A DNA stretch of 64,000 nucleotides from Bagarius yarrelli. Its lineage: Eukaryota > Chordata > Actinopteri > Siluriformes > Sisoridae. This document shows positions 33,820 through 44,046 of this stretch, piece by piece (within the stretch, counting starts at the first letter, position 1; the number at the start of each line of letters is the position of its first letter). The notes beneath the pieces were generated by a model. The model worked only from the letters and a program-made list of their open reading frames with translations, was not told where the DNA came from and made no database searches. The translations under genes and the position numbers were made by a program. The DNA lies in the NCBI GenBank assembly GCA_005784505.1, contig VCAZ01000003.1:1640510-1704509 (forward strand), written 5' to 3'.

Positions 33820-35050
33820 ACATATTTCAACTTGTGTTTTTTTCCGACCGGAGCCAAAGCTGGACCAGTAGATTAATCTATTATATCTTTGATATTCCTT
33901 TAGCTATTCGAAGATACCCTGTGATATTTCTGAGCGTTGATGGCACAGATGCGGTATGAGTAATTTTCACAGAGCATGCATTCCATTAAGCCACAGCTTC
34001 TAGCATCTTTCTGCTAATTTGAAAATCAAAGCTAATCTGTACACTTGCTCGTGCCATTTCAGTTTAATGAACTTGGCCTTTGGTGTTCTGGTGCATGATG
34101 AAGGCAATAGTCCTGCTTGCTTCTGGCACCGTCTGGCCCTCTCACATGCGGCTTATCTACTGATGAAAACAAGAAGTATGACTTGAATATTTTTAGATTT
34201 CTCTTTCTGGGGTCTTTATATATAGTATAAAATAAATTGCTACAATAAGAACAAGTGAAGCTAGACATCAGAATGTGTTGTGAGATTTATAAGATCCATG
34301 GTTTAAGATTTACCCCCAAAAAATGCATGGAGTTTCATAGCTCTTTATATGTTTTTTTCACTGAAGCATATCATACACCTGAATGATTTCCGCTTTATGC
34401 TTTTCTGCCTGCGGGATGAAGCTGTTTGCGGTGTAATTCGACATTACACTGAGGTCAACTGTCCCTGAAAATGAAGGCCAATTTCGAAGGTTCTGGCCTT
34501 TTGCTTGGTTGTGAATGCAGGCAAGCAAAGTAAAGAACATGATCACATGACTGGCAACGAAAAAGCAAGCCAAGGAACCGTGTTGGGTCATGTGTGACAT
34601 GCTGGCTCAAGGGTATGGCTTCGGTAAGCTATTGATGTGCTGTTGCAGATTTTATGAGCTCATTAAAGAGTATACTGAATACACACCAGGCTTTCACAAT
34701 GCAGTGGTGCAAAAAGTGAAGGATTGCCTGCCTTTGACTCACAGTCCCTCACCTTTTTGCTGCCTGGAGGATACATTCAGCACTGCAGCTAGATGTGCAG
34801 GGAATGTCAACGATAAGCACTATTTAAAAAAAAAAAAAAAGAAAGAAATGGAGTACCCTTATTTAAGTCGGGTTTTTGTGCGATTAAAAGTTTTTTTTTT
34901 TTTGCGATTATTTCTTGTCAGACTGTGTTGCTTGTCATACTGTAGTATCTTAAGTGCAAACAAACAGAAGCATTATACAAACACTCCGGTGGTGGTTCAA
35001 AATCATGTGATCAGGTTCGGCACTACTGTTAGTTCTTGGATAGACGGTCA
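33820..35050. other. single-copy DNA with a conserved-type block
   Basis: 33890-34180 is balanced and repeat-free (GTATGAGTAATTTTCACAGA, GCATGCATTCCATTAAGCC). The 171-codon frame at 34590-35105 includes a poly-lysine run from an A15 tract (34827-34841) and runs into the hAT-type MITE, so it is not a gene. Confidence 0.35.
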
Positions 35051-35253
35051 TCATAGGATGGGTGTCAAACTCAGTTCCTGGAGGGCCACCATCCTGCAAA
35101 GTTAAGCTACAACCATAATTAATTGCACCTGATCCAGCTAATCATGTGCTTTAGGGTTGTTTAAAAAATCTATGTTTTGTGGTTTGGAATAAGGGTAAAA
35201 ATTTGCAGGACTTTGTCCCTTTAGGAACGGAGTTTGACACCCCTTTCATAGGA
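35051..35253. mobile_element. hAT-type MITE with perfect 8-bp target duplication
   Basis: Element 35059-35245 (187 bp) is flanked by TCATAGGA at 35051-35058 and 35246-35253. Ends: GGGTGTCAAACTCAGTTCCT on the left and GGAACGGAGTTTGACACCCC on the right are inverted repeats. Inner block GTTAAGCTACAACC is A/T-rich and non-coding. A relative lies at 40135-40314. Confidence 0.87.
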
Positions 35254-35594
35254 AAGTTCACACTGGAGGTAAAGCAGTTGAGTGAACTATTCCTTTAAGT
35301 GCATAAAATCTTCTGACGCTCCCAGAATTTTATCATAGGATATAAATGATCGCAAGGGCCATTAATTGGGCTGATCAAAGACAACAAATTTTAGCGTCGT
35401 ATTATAGGAATCTATTAGAATTTTAAAATTTGTGTCAGATGACCAAATCATGACTAAAATCGCATAGTATAAAACCCGGTTTCATAAAATATTCAGTTTT
35501 ATATGTTTTTATAGGTAAACCTTTTAATTTTTTTACATTTTACATGATTTATTCGTTTTTACATGTCGGACCTTTTTTTATTTTTCACTATCTA
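35254..35594 (+). repeat. J-family repeat copy 1 within single-copy flank
   Basis: About 35389-35485 shares TTTTAGC, ATTATAGGAAT, CAGATGACCAAATCATGACT and AAAAT, then AGTATAA, with 40662-40765. Its type is unknown; no terminal repeats found. Confidence 0.6.
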
Positions 35595-35887
35595 ATACAT
35601 CACCAGGATGATCAAGGACGTCCCATTCTGCCAAGAAGACGTTCCAGCTGTTCTTTAAAGGACTTATGATTTAAGTTGCTTACACACACAATGTAACCAC
35701 TTAATTCCTGCTACCTGTTTGTCACCCAAATGAGGATGGGTTCTCTGTTTCCTGGTATTCCCATCTCAGGGAGTTTTTCCTTGCCACCGTTGCCCCCGGC
35801 TTGCTCATCATGGACAAACTGATTTCTGTTTCATTTTCATGTTATTATTTCTTCGATTGTGTAAAGCTGCTTTATGACAATCACCAT
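35595..35887 (+). mobile_element. L2-like LINE 3' end
   Basis: Starts farther upstream in the UTR than most copies (ACATCACCAGGATGATCAAG, AAGAAGACGTTCCAGCTGTT) and matches 17230-17530. It ends at GCTGCTTTATGACAATCACC, missing the AATTG tail. Confidence 0.85.
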
Positions 35888-36709
35888 CTCTATCTCTGTG
35901 ATTACAAATTTCCATAATCTTATTTATTACTTTGAATTTAAGGCATGACACCGAATATATTAGCTAATTATTATGTTAATCGGCTATTACTGATGAAGAG
36001 TATTAGCAATTTCTTTATTACACAGATATTTTACTATCTGCATCCACCCAAATCTTTGACCTTACGTTGTTATCGGAAGTATTAATTCGCTCATTAATCG
36101 CAAACTATTACGATATACATATCGTAATATAAACATTAGTGATATTTTGATCATTTTCTAGATATTGTGCAGCCCTACTAAGAACTATGGGTAATTTTTT
36201 TCATTAGGGCATTCGAATAATCTTTTGTCAAGAATAGTCAACTCGTGAAAACTTTATTTTAGTGCGTCTGATTCATAAACAATTATAACATATATTTCCA
36301 GGCTTCCTTTACTGTTTCTCTGGTTCATTAGGGTTACATCATTTTACACATGACAGCAAAGAAAAATTGTCCTTCTGTTTCCAAGTTATCTATACATTAT
36401 TTTGGTGCTTAAAAGCAAGGGTTTTTGTAAACGTTGATGTTCTAGATGCTATCAAAAAAAATACATTCTTTGACATCTTCATTGGTGAAAATCTGACAGT
36501 CTGTCAGGTGTGAGATGTAATTTGCATAATGTGGAAAGGAAAGTCTATGTAATCCGCTTGTCCATCTACAGAAGCCCTGGTCTGAATATGCATAACGTCT
36601 CCTGCCATGTAAATACGGATAAAGTTTTTGGACTTAATAGGTAAAAAAAAGGTGTGCAGAAAGTGGCTGATAAACAAAAATTGATATATTTACTCAAATA
36701 ACTAACATT
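35888..36709. other. single-copy DNA, hAT-end fragment and conserved-type block
   Basis: 36080-36180 ends GATATTGTGCAGCCCTACTA, the form of a hAT-type terminal repeat, and contains the palindrome ATTACGATAT/ATATCGTAAT (36107-36128). 36440-36620 is repeat-free and holds two octamer-like motifs (ATTTGCATAAT, AATATGCATAA). Confidence 0.35.
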
Positions 36710-36990
36710 TAAAATCTGGTTCCACTTAAGATATCGTCTTCATTTCGGGTTATATTGCCAGTGCCTGGCTTGTTCATTAGGGATCTTAATCCAAATTTCT
36801 GCAGAGGCGCTTTGTGACACTATTTATTGCTTTAAATTTCATTTAAAATTTTCCTTTCAAGATTTTCTCTTTATACCATTTTTACTTGCTTCTGTTATGT
36901 CTGGCTTTGTTCGCTAGGGACCTTAATCTACATTCACATTTCTCCAAAGTCGCTTTCTGACACTCTCGCTTCAAATACAATCGAAATAAA
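36710..36990 (+). repeat. two tandem decayed LINE-tail copies
   Basis: TGCCTGGCTTGTTCATTAGG with GATCTTAATCC and GCGCTTTGTGACACT is followed about 125 bp later by TGTCTGGCTTTGTTCGCTAG, GGACCTTAATC and TCGCTTTCTGACACT. Both resemble H-family or L2-like ends. Confidence 0.5.
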
Positions 36991-37077
36991 ATGAGAACTC
37001 AATAAGATAGAAATCGCTATTAGTTCCAGAATTGATGAACATACAGTATAGGAGTTGTTTGCTGACAGGGCGTAGGA

Positions 37078-37342
37078 AAAGAAGTAGTACACTGGTTAAG
37101 ATGTTGAACTGCTAGTGGTTACATTCCCTGCACCACCAAGTCACCACTGTTGGACCCCTGAGCAAGGCCTTTAACCCTCAATTGCTCAGTTGTATAAAGG
37201 AGATTAATGTTAGTCGCTCTGGATAAGGATGTCTGCCAAATGCTGTAAATGTAAATTTAACGCCCAAGACCACCAAACTGCCACTGCTGGGCTGCTAAGC
37301 AAGGGCTTAAATGCTCAACTGCTCAGTTGGAAGTCTGTCAAA
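37078..37342 (+). mobile_element. SINE-A plus a second partial copy
   Basis: Full copy 37078-37256 (CTGGTTAAGATGTTGAACTG, CACCACCAAGTCACCACTGT, GGATAAGGATGTCTGCCAAA), then body-only fragment 37264-37342 (GACCACCAAACTGCCACTGC, TGGGCTGCTAAGCAAGGGC). Head-to-tail arrangement. Confidence 0.85.
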
Positions 37343-38094
37343 CTAAAAAGCATTGTTTATAAAATTTTTACAAGTTTGTTAAATTCAGAATGGAAGACCG
37401 TTGTATAGCTTATGAATCCAAATGATCTACCGCGGCTTTATGCATTATTGCATTATGCCAGCCAATAAAATTAGCAGCCAATCTGTTTTGCAACGTGGCT
37501 CATCGTGAGTGTGTGTTGGCTATTTTTCTCCTAAAGTAGCTAAGTGATGTACCGCAGCGGAAAGACCTGTTATTCACTGGAACTAGCAATGATACAGTTA
37601 CATTATATGTAATTTAGTCCCATGCAATCATAAAAAATAAAATGTATATATGCTTTATAGACATAAAGGATTACTCATTAACGGGATTCCAGATGGTAAT
37701 ACACATTCCCAAATGCAGCATTTAGCAAGCCAACAGCCAAATTTGTTTCCTGAAGAAATACAAAAGAAAAAAATAATTTGGCATTCACTTACCATGAAGA
37801 TACCGAACCTAAAAGCATCGTAATGCGCTCACAGGCTAATTGGTCTGCTTTTGTCATCAAAATTTTGCAAGAAAACTTAGCATCTGAGAAGAAGTGGTGT
37901 ACTGGATTAAGCACACTCATCCTGTGCATGTAAATAGGTTTTAACTTTTAAGAGCTAAGCATGAAGAGCTCTTTATTGTTTAAAACAGCACCAGGATTTC
38001 ATTCGTTCTATGCAGAAACAAAGAGACAGCGTAAACTTTGTAAACTAATAGGCCGTCCTTTAAAGTTAAAGAATCACGATCAGAATTGCATTTG
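37343..38094. other. single-copy DNA
   Basis: No repeat or exon recognised. Confidence 0.4.
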
Positions 38095-38358
38095 CGTCAC
38101 TTGCAACTTGTGACATCACATCCTGTTTTTGGTCTGATTAGATCTATTTGGTCCGTGTCAATTATATATGAATGAAACCGCACTAGAGTTTATTTGGAAG
38201 CAGACCGAGACCAATGTCTTTTAGCTTGTTTGGAGTGCACTAGTTTGCAGCTGGCAGAGTTTACACTAGACAAAATGAACCGGTTTACAAATGAACCGCA
38301 TTAATGAAGTAATCGCACCAGAGTTCAATTTAATCGGCTCAAACATGACACGTGAGCA
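38095..38358. mobile_element. probable non-autonomous DNA transposon fragment
   Basis: AACCGCACTAGAGTTTATTT, GGAAGCAGACCGAGACCAAT and GAACCGCATTAATGAAGTAA, CGCACCAGAGTTC recall an abundant fish DNA element with internal inverted arms around the GACCGAGACCA block. I found no clear ends or target duplication. Confidence 0.4.
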
Positions 38359-39464
38359 CACCCTTAAGTCAAAGACTGGATGATTTTCACTTAATGCACA
38401 CTCCATGAATTCAGCAGGGTAGAACTGTCCCTGTGCTCTCCTGTTTTATCTCTCTCTTAGCTTTAAGGGTATGTAGCAGATGACGTTAGCGTTTAGAGAG
38501 ATCAAAGCCATGGTCAGACGAGAATAATCTGACACCCGATGATGACAGTTTAAAATATTTGAAAATCGTCTGATCTGTCTGACCGTGAGCCAAACCGAAT
38601 AAAAACCATTACCATAAATAGTTTCCCACCAGTGTGATCTCATTTAAGATAATGCATTTTGGATTTCAGCAGAAGCTTGTCGTGAATAAATTCAGCAATC
38701 ATCCAATTTTTTTCAAAGTATGGAGCAAATATTTTTTATGAGATATAATGTGCAAGACATAGCATTCCTTCTACATTCATTAAATTTGCACTCACTGTCT
38801 CAGCTGTGAATGAGAAATAAGAAATAAGATAAAATATTCATGTTTTAGTAGAATATAGCAGGAGTGCATTTAATTGTATGTGTAACATGTGAGGCAGATT
38901 ATACCGGCGTTTTGTAGTGTCCTAAATCAGACTAATCCTATTTTTATTTATTTTTTTGATATGGTATGATATCAGAGCTTAGAGCATCAGTACTAATCCT
39001 TAAGTGACATCATAACAATAGTTAATCCTGCTCTCTGCGTACTCGAGCTTGGTGACACCTTGAGACCTTCTATTTATAAACAAAAAAAAAAACTTTGAAA
39101 AAAAGTAGTTTAAGGTTGCTGAGACTCTGGTTGTGTTGCTTGTCAATTTGATATTGGGCTGCTACAATTCTCTCACCATTATTGTGCCAGCAGACTCCCT
39201 CAAACTGATTTAGAATGCAGCCAGACAACTCACTTTCACCATTTGTTCTTCCTTATGACACAAATTCAGTATGATCTCTATTGGTTTTCTACAGCTGCCT
39301 GTACACACATAAAACCAGAAGTGAACTGTATAAAATACCTGAAAGCAACACTTGAGATACAGATATTTTACCAGGAAATGACTTTGGTAGAAGTTAAAGT
39401 CACCTTTTAGAATATTACTTGAGCAAAAGTAAAATTTTATTAAACTGAATTACGTATTGCAGTA
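38359..39464. other. single-copy DNA
   Basis: 38460-38640 is moderately GC-balanced with a 65-codon minus-strand frame that matches nothing. No repeat recognised. Confidence 0.4.
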
Positions 39465-39733
39465 CAGTTAGCACGTTGCCTCACAGCAAGAAGGCCAGGG
39501 TTCGATTTCCGGGCAGGGGCCTTACTCTGTGGAGTTTGGATCTTCTTCCTGTGCTTGTGTGGGTTTACTCCTGGTACTCTGGTTTCCTACCACAGTCCAA
39601 AAACATGTATTTTAGGTTGATTGGTAATTCTAAATTGCCCATAGGAGTAAGTGTGAGTGTGTGTGTGGCCCGACGATGGACTGGAGACCTGTCAAGGGTG
39701 TACCCCTCTAGCCTTTCAGAGACGGCTGAGTTT
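39465..39733 (+). mobile_element. B-element, nearly full length
   Basis: GTTGCCTCACAGCAAGAAGG, GTTCGATTTCCGGGCAGGGG, ACAGTCCAAAAACATGTATT, GGACTGGAGACCTGTCAAGG and CAGAGACGGCTGAG; the last ~60 bp with the tail are missing. Confidence 0.88.
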
Positions 39734-40134
39734 AAAATTTCATATTTTTTTCTGTTCTTCGAATTAATGGATTTATTTTATTATTATTATTATTATTATT
39801 AATTAATTAATAATAATAATAAAAAACAAACAAATAAATAAATAAATGAAGAATCAGTTGGTACCTATATTTTTGCATCGATTATGACACCTACCTTGGT
39901 ATTGTACATAATTTATTCCAGAGCTGGTGCGACCTTAATTTCCACCGATTTAAGATTAAGTTTAGTCATAAAAATGCAGTAAATAAAGACATGTACAACA
40001 TGGTTTTATTTATTTGTATTTTTCTTAAAATCAGTACACCAACTTACAGCTGCAAATGGAAATACTGTAGCTATATTTAGAGTTCAGAATGTTAACTAAC
40101 ATTTCTGCATGCAACTTAGATCAAAAGTGCTATA
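39734..40134. repeat. TTA/TAA palindromic array in AT-rich DNA
   Basis: 39778-39825 is a TTATTA array, then TTAATTAATTAA, then a TAATAA array, which is self-complementary over about 45 bp. After 39860 the sequence is plain. Confidence 0.85.
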
Positions 40135-40314
40135 AGGGTTACCAGACTCGGTCCTGAAAAACCGGTGTCCTGCAGAGTTTAGCTCCAACTTGCCTCAACA
40201 CACACCTGCCTGAAAATTTCAAGTATAGCTAGCAACACTTTGATTAGCCAGTTCAAGTGATTGGGGTTGAAGCTAAACTTTGCAGGACCTTCAGGACCAA
40301 GTTTAGACACCCCT
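40135..40314. mobile_element. hAT-type MITE, second copy
   Basis: Left end AGGGTTACCAGACTCGGTCC, TGCAGAGTTTAGCTCCAACT; right end AAGCTAAACTTTGCAGGACC and AGTTTAGACACCCCT are inverted repeats. Related in its ends to 35059-35245; no clear target duplication remains. Confidence 0.75.
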
Positions 40315-40661
40315 AGAAGTTTTAACATTTCTTGACTGACATACACACACAAGCCTACCTGTGCGTGTTGTGCTTTTATAGTGCTTTTATTTTATATAAG
40401 TGTGCATGTTGTGCTTTTCTAGTGGCAAATCCAGAGAAGATTCATTGTAAAAATCATGCCTCTATCTTACTCTGGTTCTTGCTTTTATAAAACTCATCTT
40501 TTGGATTTATAGCCATATACTTTTAATTGTTTTGACATTTTTTGGATATGCATTAAAGTATTTTTTACATAGACTAACTTATGCAGCTGTAGGTGATTAC
40601 TGATTGCAACAACCGTTAACCAGTTGCGGGTAAACATGTCAAACTAGCGATTAAAAATAAA
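40315..40661. other. single-copy DNA
   Basis: Contains a direct repeat of GTGCTTTTATAGTGCTTTTA type near 40365-40420; otherwise plain. Confidence 0.4.
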
Positions 40662-40765
40662 AGATTTTAGCCCTGGATTATAGGAATTTTTTTATGATTG
40701 AAAAAATTGGCCCAGACGACCAAATCATGACTAAAATTACACAGTGTAAGCCCAGATTTAGTCTG
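40662..40765 (+). repeat. J-family repeat, copy 2
   Basis: GATTTTAGCCCTGGATTATA, GACGACCAAATCATGACTAA and ACACAGTGTAAGCCC match 35389-35485. Confidence 0.6.
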
Positions 40766-41469
40766 TGTAAGAAAGGAGATACACACAGACAACACAGAAG
40801 GCTAGTTTGGTGATGTTAATGATTTATGATGTATGCTACACCTTTCAGACCTCACCAAAAACAACTGATAGCAGCAGCCTACTACATTTCAGGACCATAC
40901 TAGGCCCCTAAAATATGACATCACCCGGCACTCTTAGAATGTCACTATCAAACCAGCAACAAAATAAAGCAGTTGTAAATGAAACAGGCTTCTCGAAATG
41001 TGCTTTTACCGGCTCCACTTCTCTGATTCCAGTTTCGAAAGGCATTTGCAATGTTCTTCTTGTAGTCAGAACCAAGCTTAAAAGACAGCATCTGTTTTAC
41101 CACTACTGAGACCAAGTTTAGCATCACAGTTTTCGCAGAGAAGAGATTGCTCAGCTCTGTTCCCAATGGCTAAAGGGGTGGAATTTTCAATTTCCTCAGT
41201 GCACAGAGACATATCAGTCTAAGTGCACTTTCCCTCCTACTCCCTGTACCATTGCCAACCTGTAATTTGGGCGCTCCTTCAGATTGGCACTCTGATACTG
41301 ATTCAAATGAGCCTTCAGGTGGTGAAAGCTGCCAAAAGATTGCATTACCATAGAGCAGGCTTCCTGAAGTCTCTAATAATAGGAAATTGTTGTATTGAGG
41401 AGTTGAATGACCAGGGAAAAACTTGAAAAAGAGTTATATTATTTAAACAAATTCTTGTAGACATGTTGT
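40766..41469. other. single-copy DNA
   Basis: GC-balanced from 40980 to 41400. Opposing frames at 40915-41166 and a frame at 41223-41426 show no motif. Confidence 0.35.
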
Positions 41470-41665
41470 GGGTACTTCCTTCTTCACAACACTAGGGTTT
41501 GATCCTGAATTACTTTGAGTTATGGTCTAACTTGTGTTTTTTTGGACATTGTCTTCCAATGTGTACCTATGTGTGTTTGTGTCCTGTTATGCACTGGAAT
41601 TCTTTCTAGGGTGTAGTCCAAAACCCCCATGAACCTGGACTGGAATAAACCAGTTACTAAAAAAA
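41470..41665 (+). mobile_element. strongly diverged B-element relative
   Basis: GGGTTTGATCCTGAATTACT, TGTGTTTGTGTCCTGTTATG, CACTGGAATTCTTTCTAGGG and GAACCTGGACTGGAATAAAC keep the order of the B-element end but with many substitutions. Confidence 0.4.
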
Positions 41666-42844
41666 TAATGTATGCTGAATAATCAATATATCATGGCATG
41701 CTGTGTTTCCAACTATTTAGTACGCCTACTTTCTATTTGCAGAATAAGTCATTTCTAATCAGCACTTTTTCGCTATAAATAGAAATGAAAGTATCACCAA
41801 AACATCTGTATAAAAAACTGCATTAATACGATCAGACAGAATCAAGATAAAGAGTATGTTTCACTGATTAATATAGTTTTATCATTAATTATGCTTTAAT
41901 TAGAACCCGACTCGCAGGCCTGCGTTGGCTCTGGTCTGGCTGCCACAAGTCCTCATTGATGTGTCACTACTGCGCTGACACACAGCATGCTTTCCTTTGG
42001 CCTTGATTGCATGTACACTGTGAGTAATTATACTAGACCAATGAAGTGCTGAAGGCACTGGGCTTCTCTCCAGTCTAACTCCTAGGCAAACACCTTTTAC
42101 TTAGCAGCTTCATTAAGCTGATGTACCTCTAAACACCTGCATGGGACAGTAAATCACACTCCTTGAAGCACTTTACCATTGGAATAGACGTTTAAATAAT
42201 TCAGTACACTGCAGGATACAGTGTACAGGACTCATTCCAGAGTACATAATACATAAAATTTTAAGTCCTTTAAAACGCATAGTGTAATAACTGTATAATT
42301 ACTGCACATCTGGAATAAATGTTTTAAAAGACAAATTCTTTCAAGGTGAGTGAATGTGTATTTTTTGCCAATGTACAATTTACTTATGTTAATACTTTTA
42401 CTCATTACATTTGTACTGTATGATCACTGTAAATGCATTTGATTGAGTCCTTTTTTTTTACTGGAAATTTGCGAGTGTGATATTCCACAAAAGGAGAAAA
42501 GTACTTTTTGGTGCATTTAGGATTTCCTGTGCGCTAAACAAATGACAGGGCATGGAAGGGCATGTTATTCCTACAACTGACCTAGAGTTTTGTGTTGTCA
42601 CTTAATTGAAAAACTGCATGATTAGTACATCCCGAATTCCAGAAAATGTTGGGGCTTTTATAAATTATTATTCCACAATCCTTTCATGCACTCTTTCATA
42701 GATTGGAGAGCATCTGCCTATCTTTACTTCAGAGAGACTCTGCCTCTCTATGACATTTTGTTTATAGCTAATCATGGTACAGACCTGATGTCAATTGACT
42801 TAATTAGTTGCTAAATGTTCTCCCAGCTGAATCTTTTCAAAATG
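41666..42844. other. single-copy DNA with a conserved-type block
   Basis: 41890-42180 is GC-balanced and repeat-free (CTCGCAGGCCTGCGTTGGCT, GAGTAATTATACTAGACC, CAGCTTCATTAAGCTGATG with an AGCTTCATTAAGCT palindrome). Regulatory role inferred. The remainder shows nothing. Confidence 0.35.
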
Positions 42845-43036
42845 TATTGCTGTAGCAGGCATCAAATTTGAAAATAAGCTTATTTGTGCATAAAATTGTA
42901 AAAATTCTTAGTTTAAACCTTTATGTTATCAAAGTTTTTGTGAATATTGGCTCATGTGAATTGAAAGTCTTTTAGTTTTCATTTCATTCAAATTCAAAAA
43001 TTCTCTCAACTTCTCAGGAATTCGTGTTGTGAATTA
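42845..43036 (+). mobile_element. F-family repeat, 3' end only
   Basis: AATATTGGCTCATGTGAATT, GAAAGTCTTTTAGTTTTCAT and CTCTCAACTTCTCAGGAATT match the end of 28075-28445. Confidence 0.65.
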
Positions 43037-43395
43037 TGCTCGGCAGGACACATTTCAATTGACAAGCTGCAAGCCATTTAAAATTCAGTCATGTGCCGTA
43101 TTTGCCCCTTTGGACACCGCTGGTGTAGTGCAATATATCTGATGATCCTTACCACCAGAAAACTCACCTTGCCTTTTCTTACTTTAGTGGTCATACATGA
43201 TAATAACAATTATTCATTTTCATAAAAGCCTAATTCTGCAAGATCATATTAAATCCGGCAAGTGGTAGCCAAGCACTGTTAGCACTGTTAGCAAGCACTG
43301 CCTGATAAGACTGCAAATAAAGACTTACTACTGATGCAACTTTAATTAATTGTTTAGGTTTAAGTGTAAAGCATAACAGATTTAAAAAACTCAAC
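43037..43395. other. single-copy DNA
   Basis: Contains a short direct repeat (AGCACTGTTAGCACTGTTAG) near 43276. Nothing else. Confidence 0.4.
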
Positions 43396-43627
43396 AGCGC
43401 AATGAAATTTGGGGTCAGAGCGGAGGGTTAGCTTTGATACAGTGCCTTCGGAGCACGAAGTGTTAAGGGTCGTGTGGGAAGTGATGGCTGATTTAGGTGT
43501 TGGACTACCAAACCACAACTGTTGGGAACAAGGCCCTCAACCCCTAATTGCTCAGTTGTATAAAAGAAATAAATGTAAGGATAATGTAAATGGATAAGGG
43601 CTTCTGCCAAATGCTGTAAATGTAATG
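43396..43627. mobile_element. SINE-D/SINE-A composite
   Basis: 43396-43465 is a SINE-D piece (GGGGTCAGAGCGGAGGGTTA, CTTTGATACAGTGCC, CTTCGGAGCACGAAG) that switches without spacer into a + strand SINE-A (GTGATGGCTGATTTAGGTGT, AGGCCCTCAACCCCTAATTG, GGATAAGGGCTTCTGCCAAA). Nested insertion or template switch at the shared GTTAAGG-type motif would explain it. Confidence 0.7.
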
Positions 43628-43892
43628 TTCAGGGCCACAACAGTGTCATCCTGGTCTTCCAATAAAAAATGAAGCACCTTAACTTTTTGAACCATTACTA
43701 AATTCAGAAATAAAAGCGGAAGAATTTCATTTGACTGCGTGTGAGGTACAGTATTAAAGCAGGATTCTGAAAAACTCAATTGAGCAGAGAATGTGCAGAA
43801 AATATTACTGTAGTTCAACTACATAAAGTGAAAACTTTAGTGCAAGAAAATAACTAATAACTGAATATTAACTATATTGTAATAGCAGCTTA
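43628..43892. other. single-copy DNA
   Basis: Nothing recognised. Confidence 0.4.
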
Positions 43893-44046
43893 ATAAGGGT
43901 TAAGTTGCAGGCACATACGTTTGTTCTCCTTGGCAACTCAGGTTCGATTCTGTCTTGAGGCTTTTCTGGTAATATCCCCCCCCCCCCGGCTTTCTCCCTC
44001 CCAGTTTCATATCTATTCTATCAATAAAGGCTAAAAAAATACCAAA
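43893..44046 (+). mobile_element. SINE-C, decayed, with a C14 run
   Basis: GGGTTAAGTTGCAGGCACAT head, CTCAGGTTCGATTCTGTCTT B box, a run of about 14 C at 43977-43989, CTTTCTCCCTCCCAG and TCTATCAATAAAGGC end. Confidence 0.65.

Noticed and set aside
34590..35105. 171-codon + strand frame
   Set aside because: It includes a lysine run from a poly-A tract and a phenylalanine run from poly-T and ends inside a hAT-type MITE.
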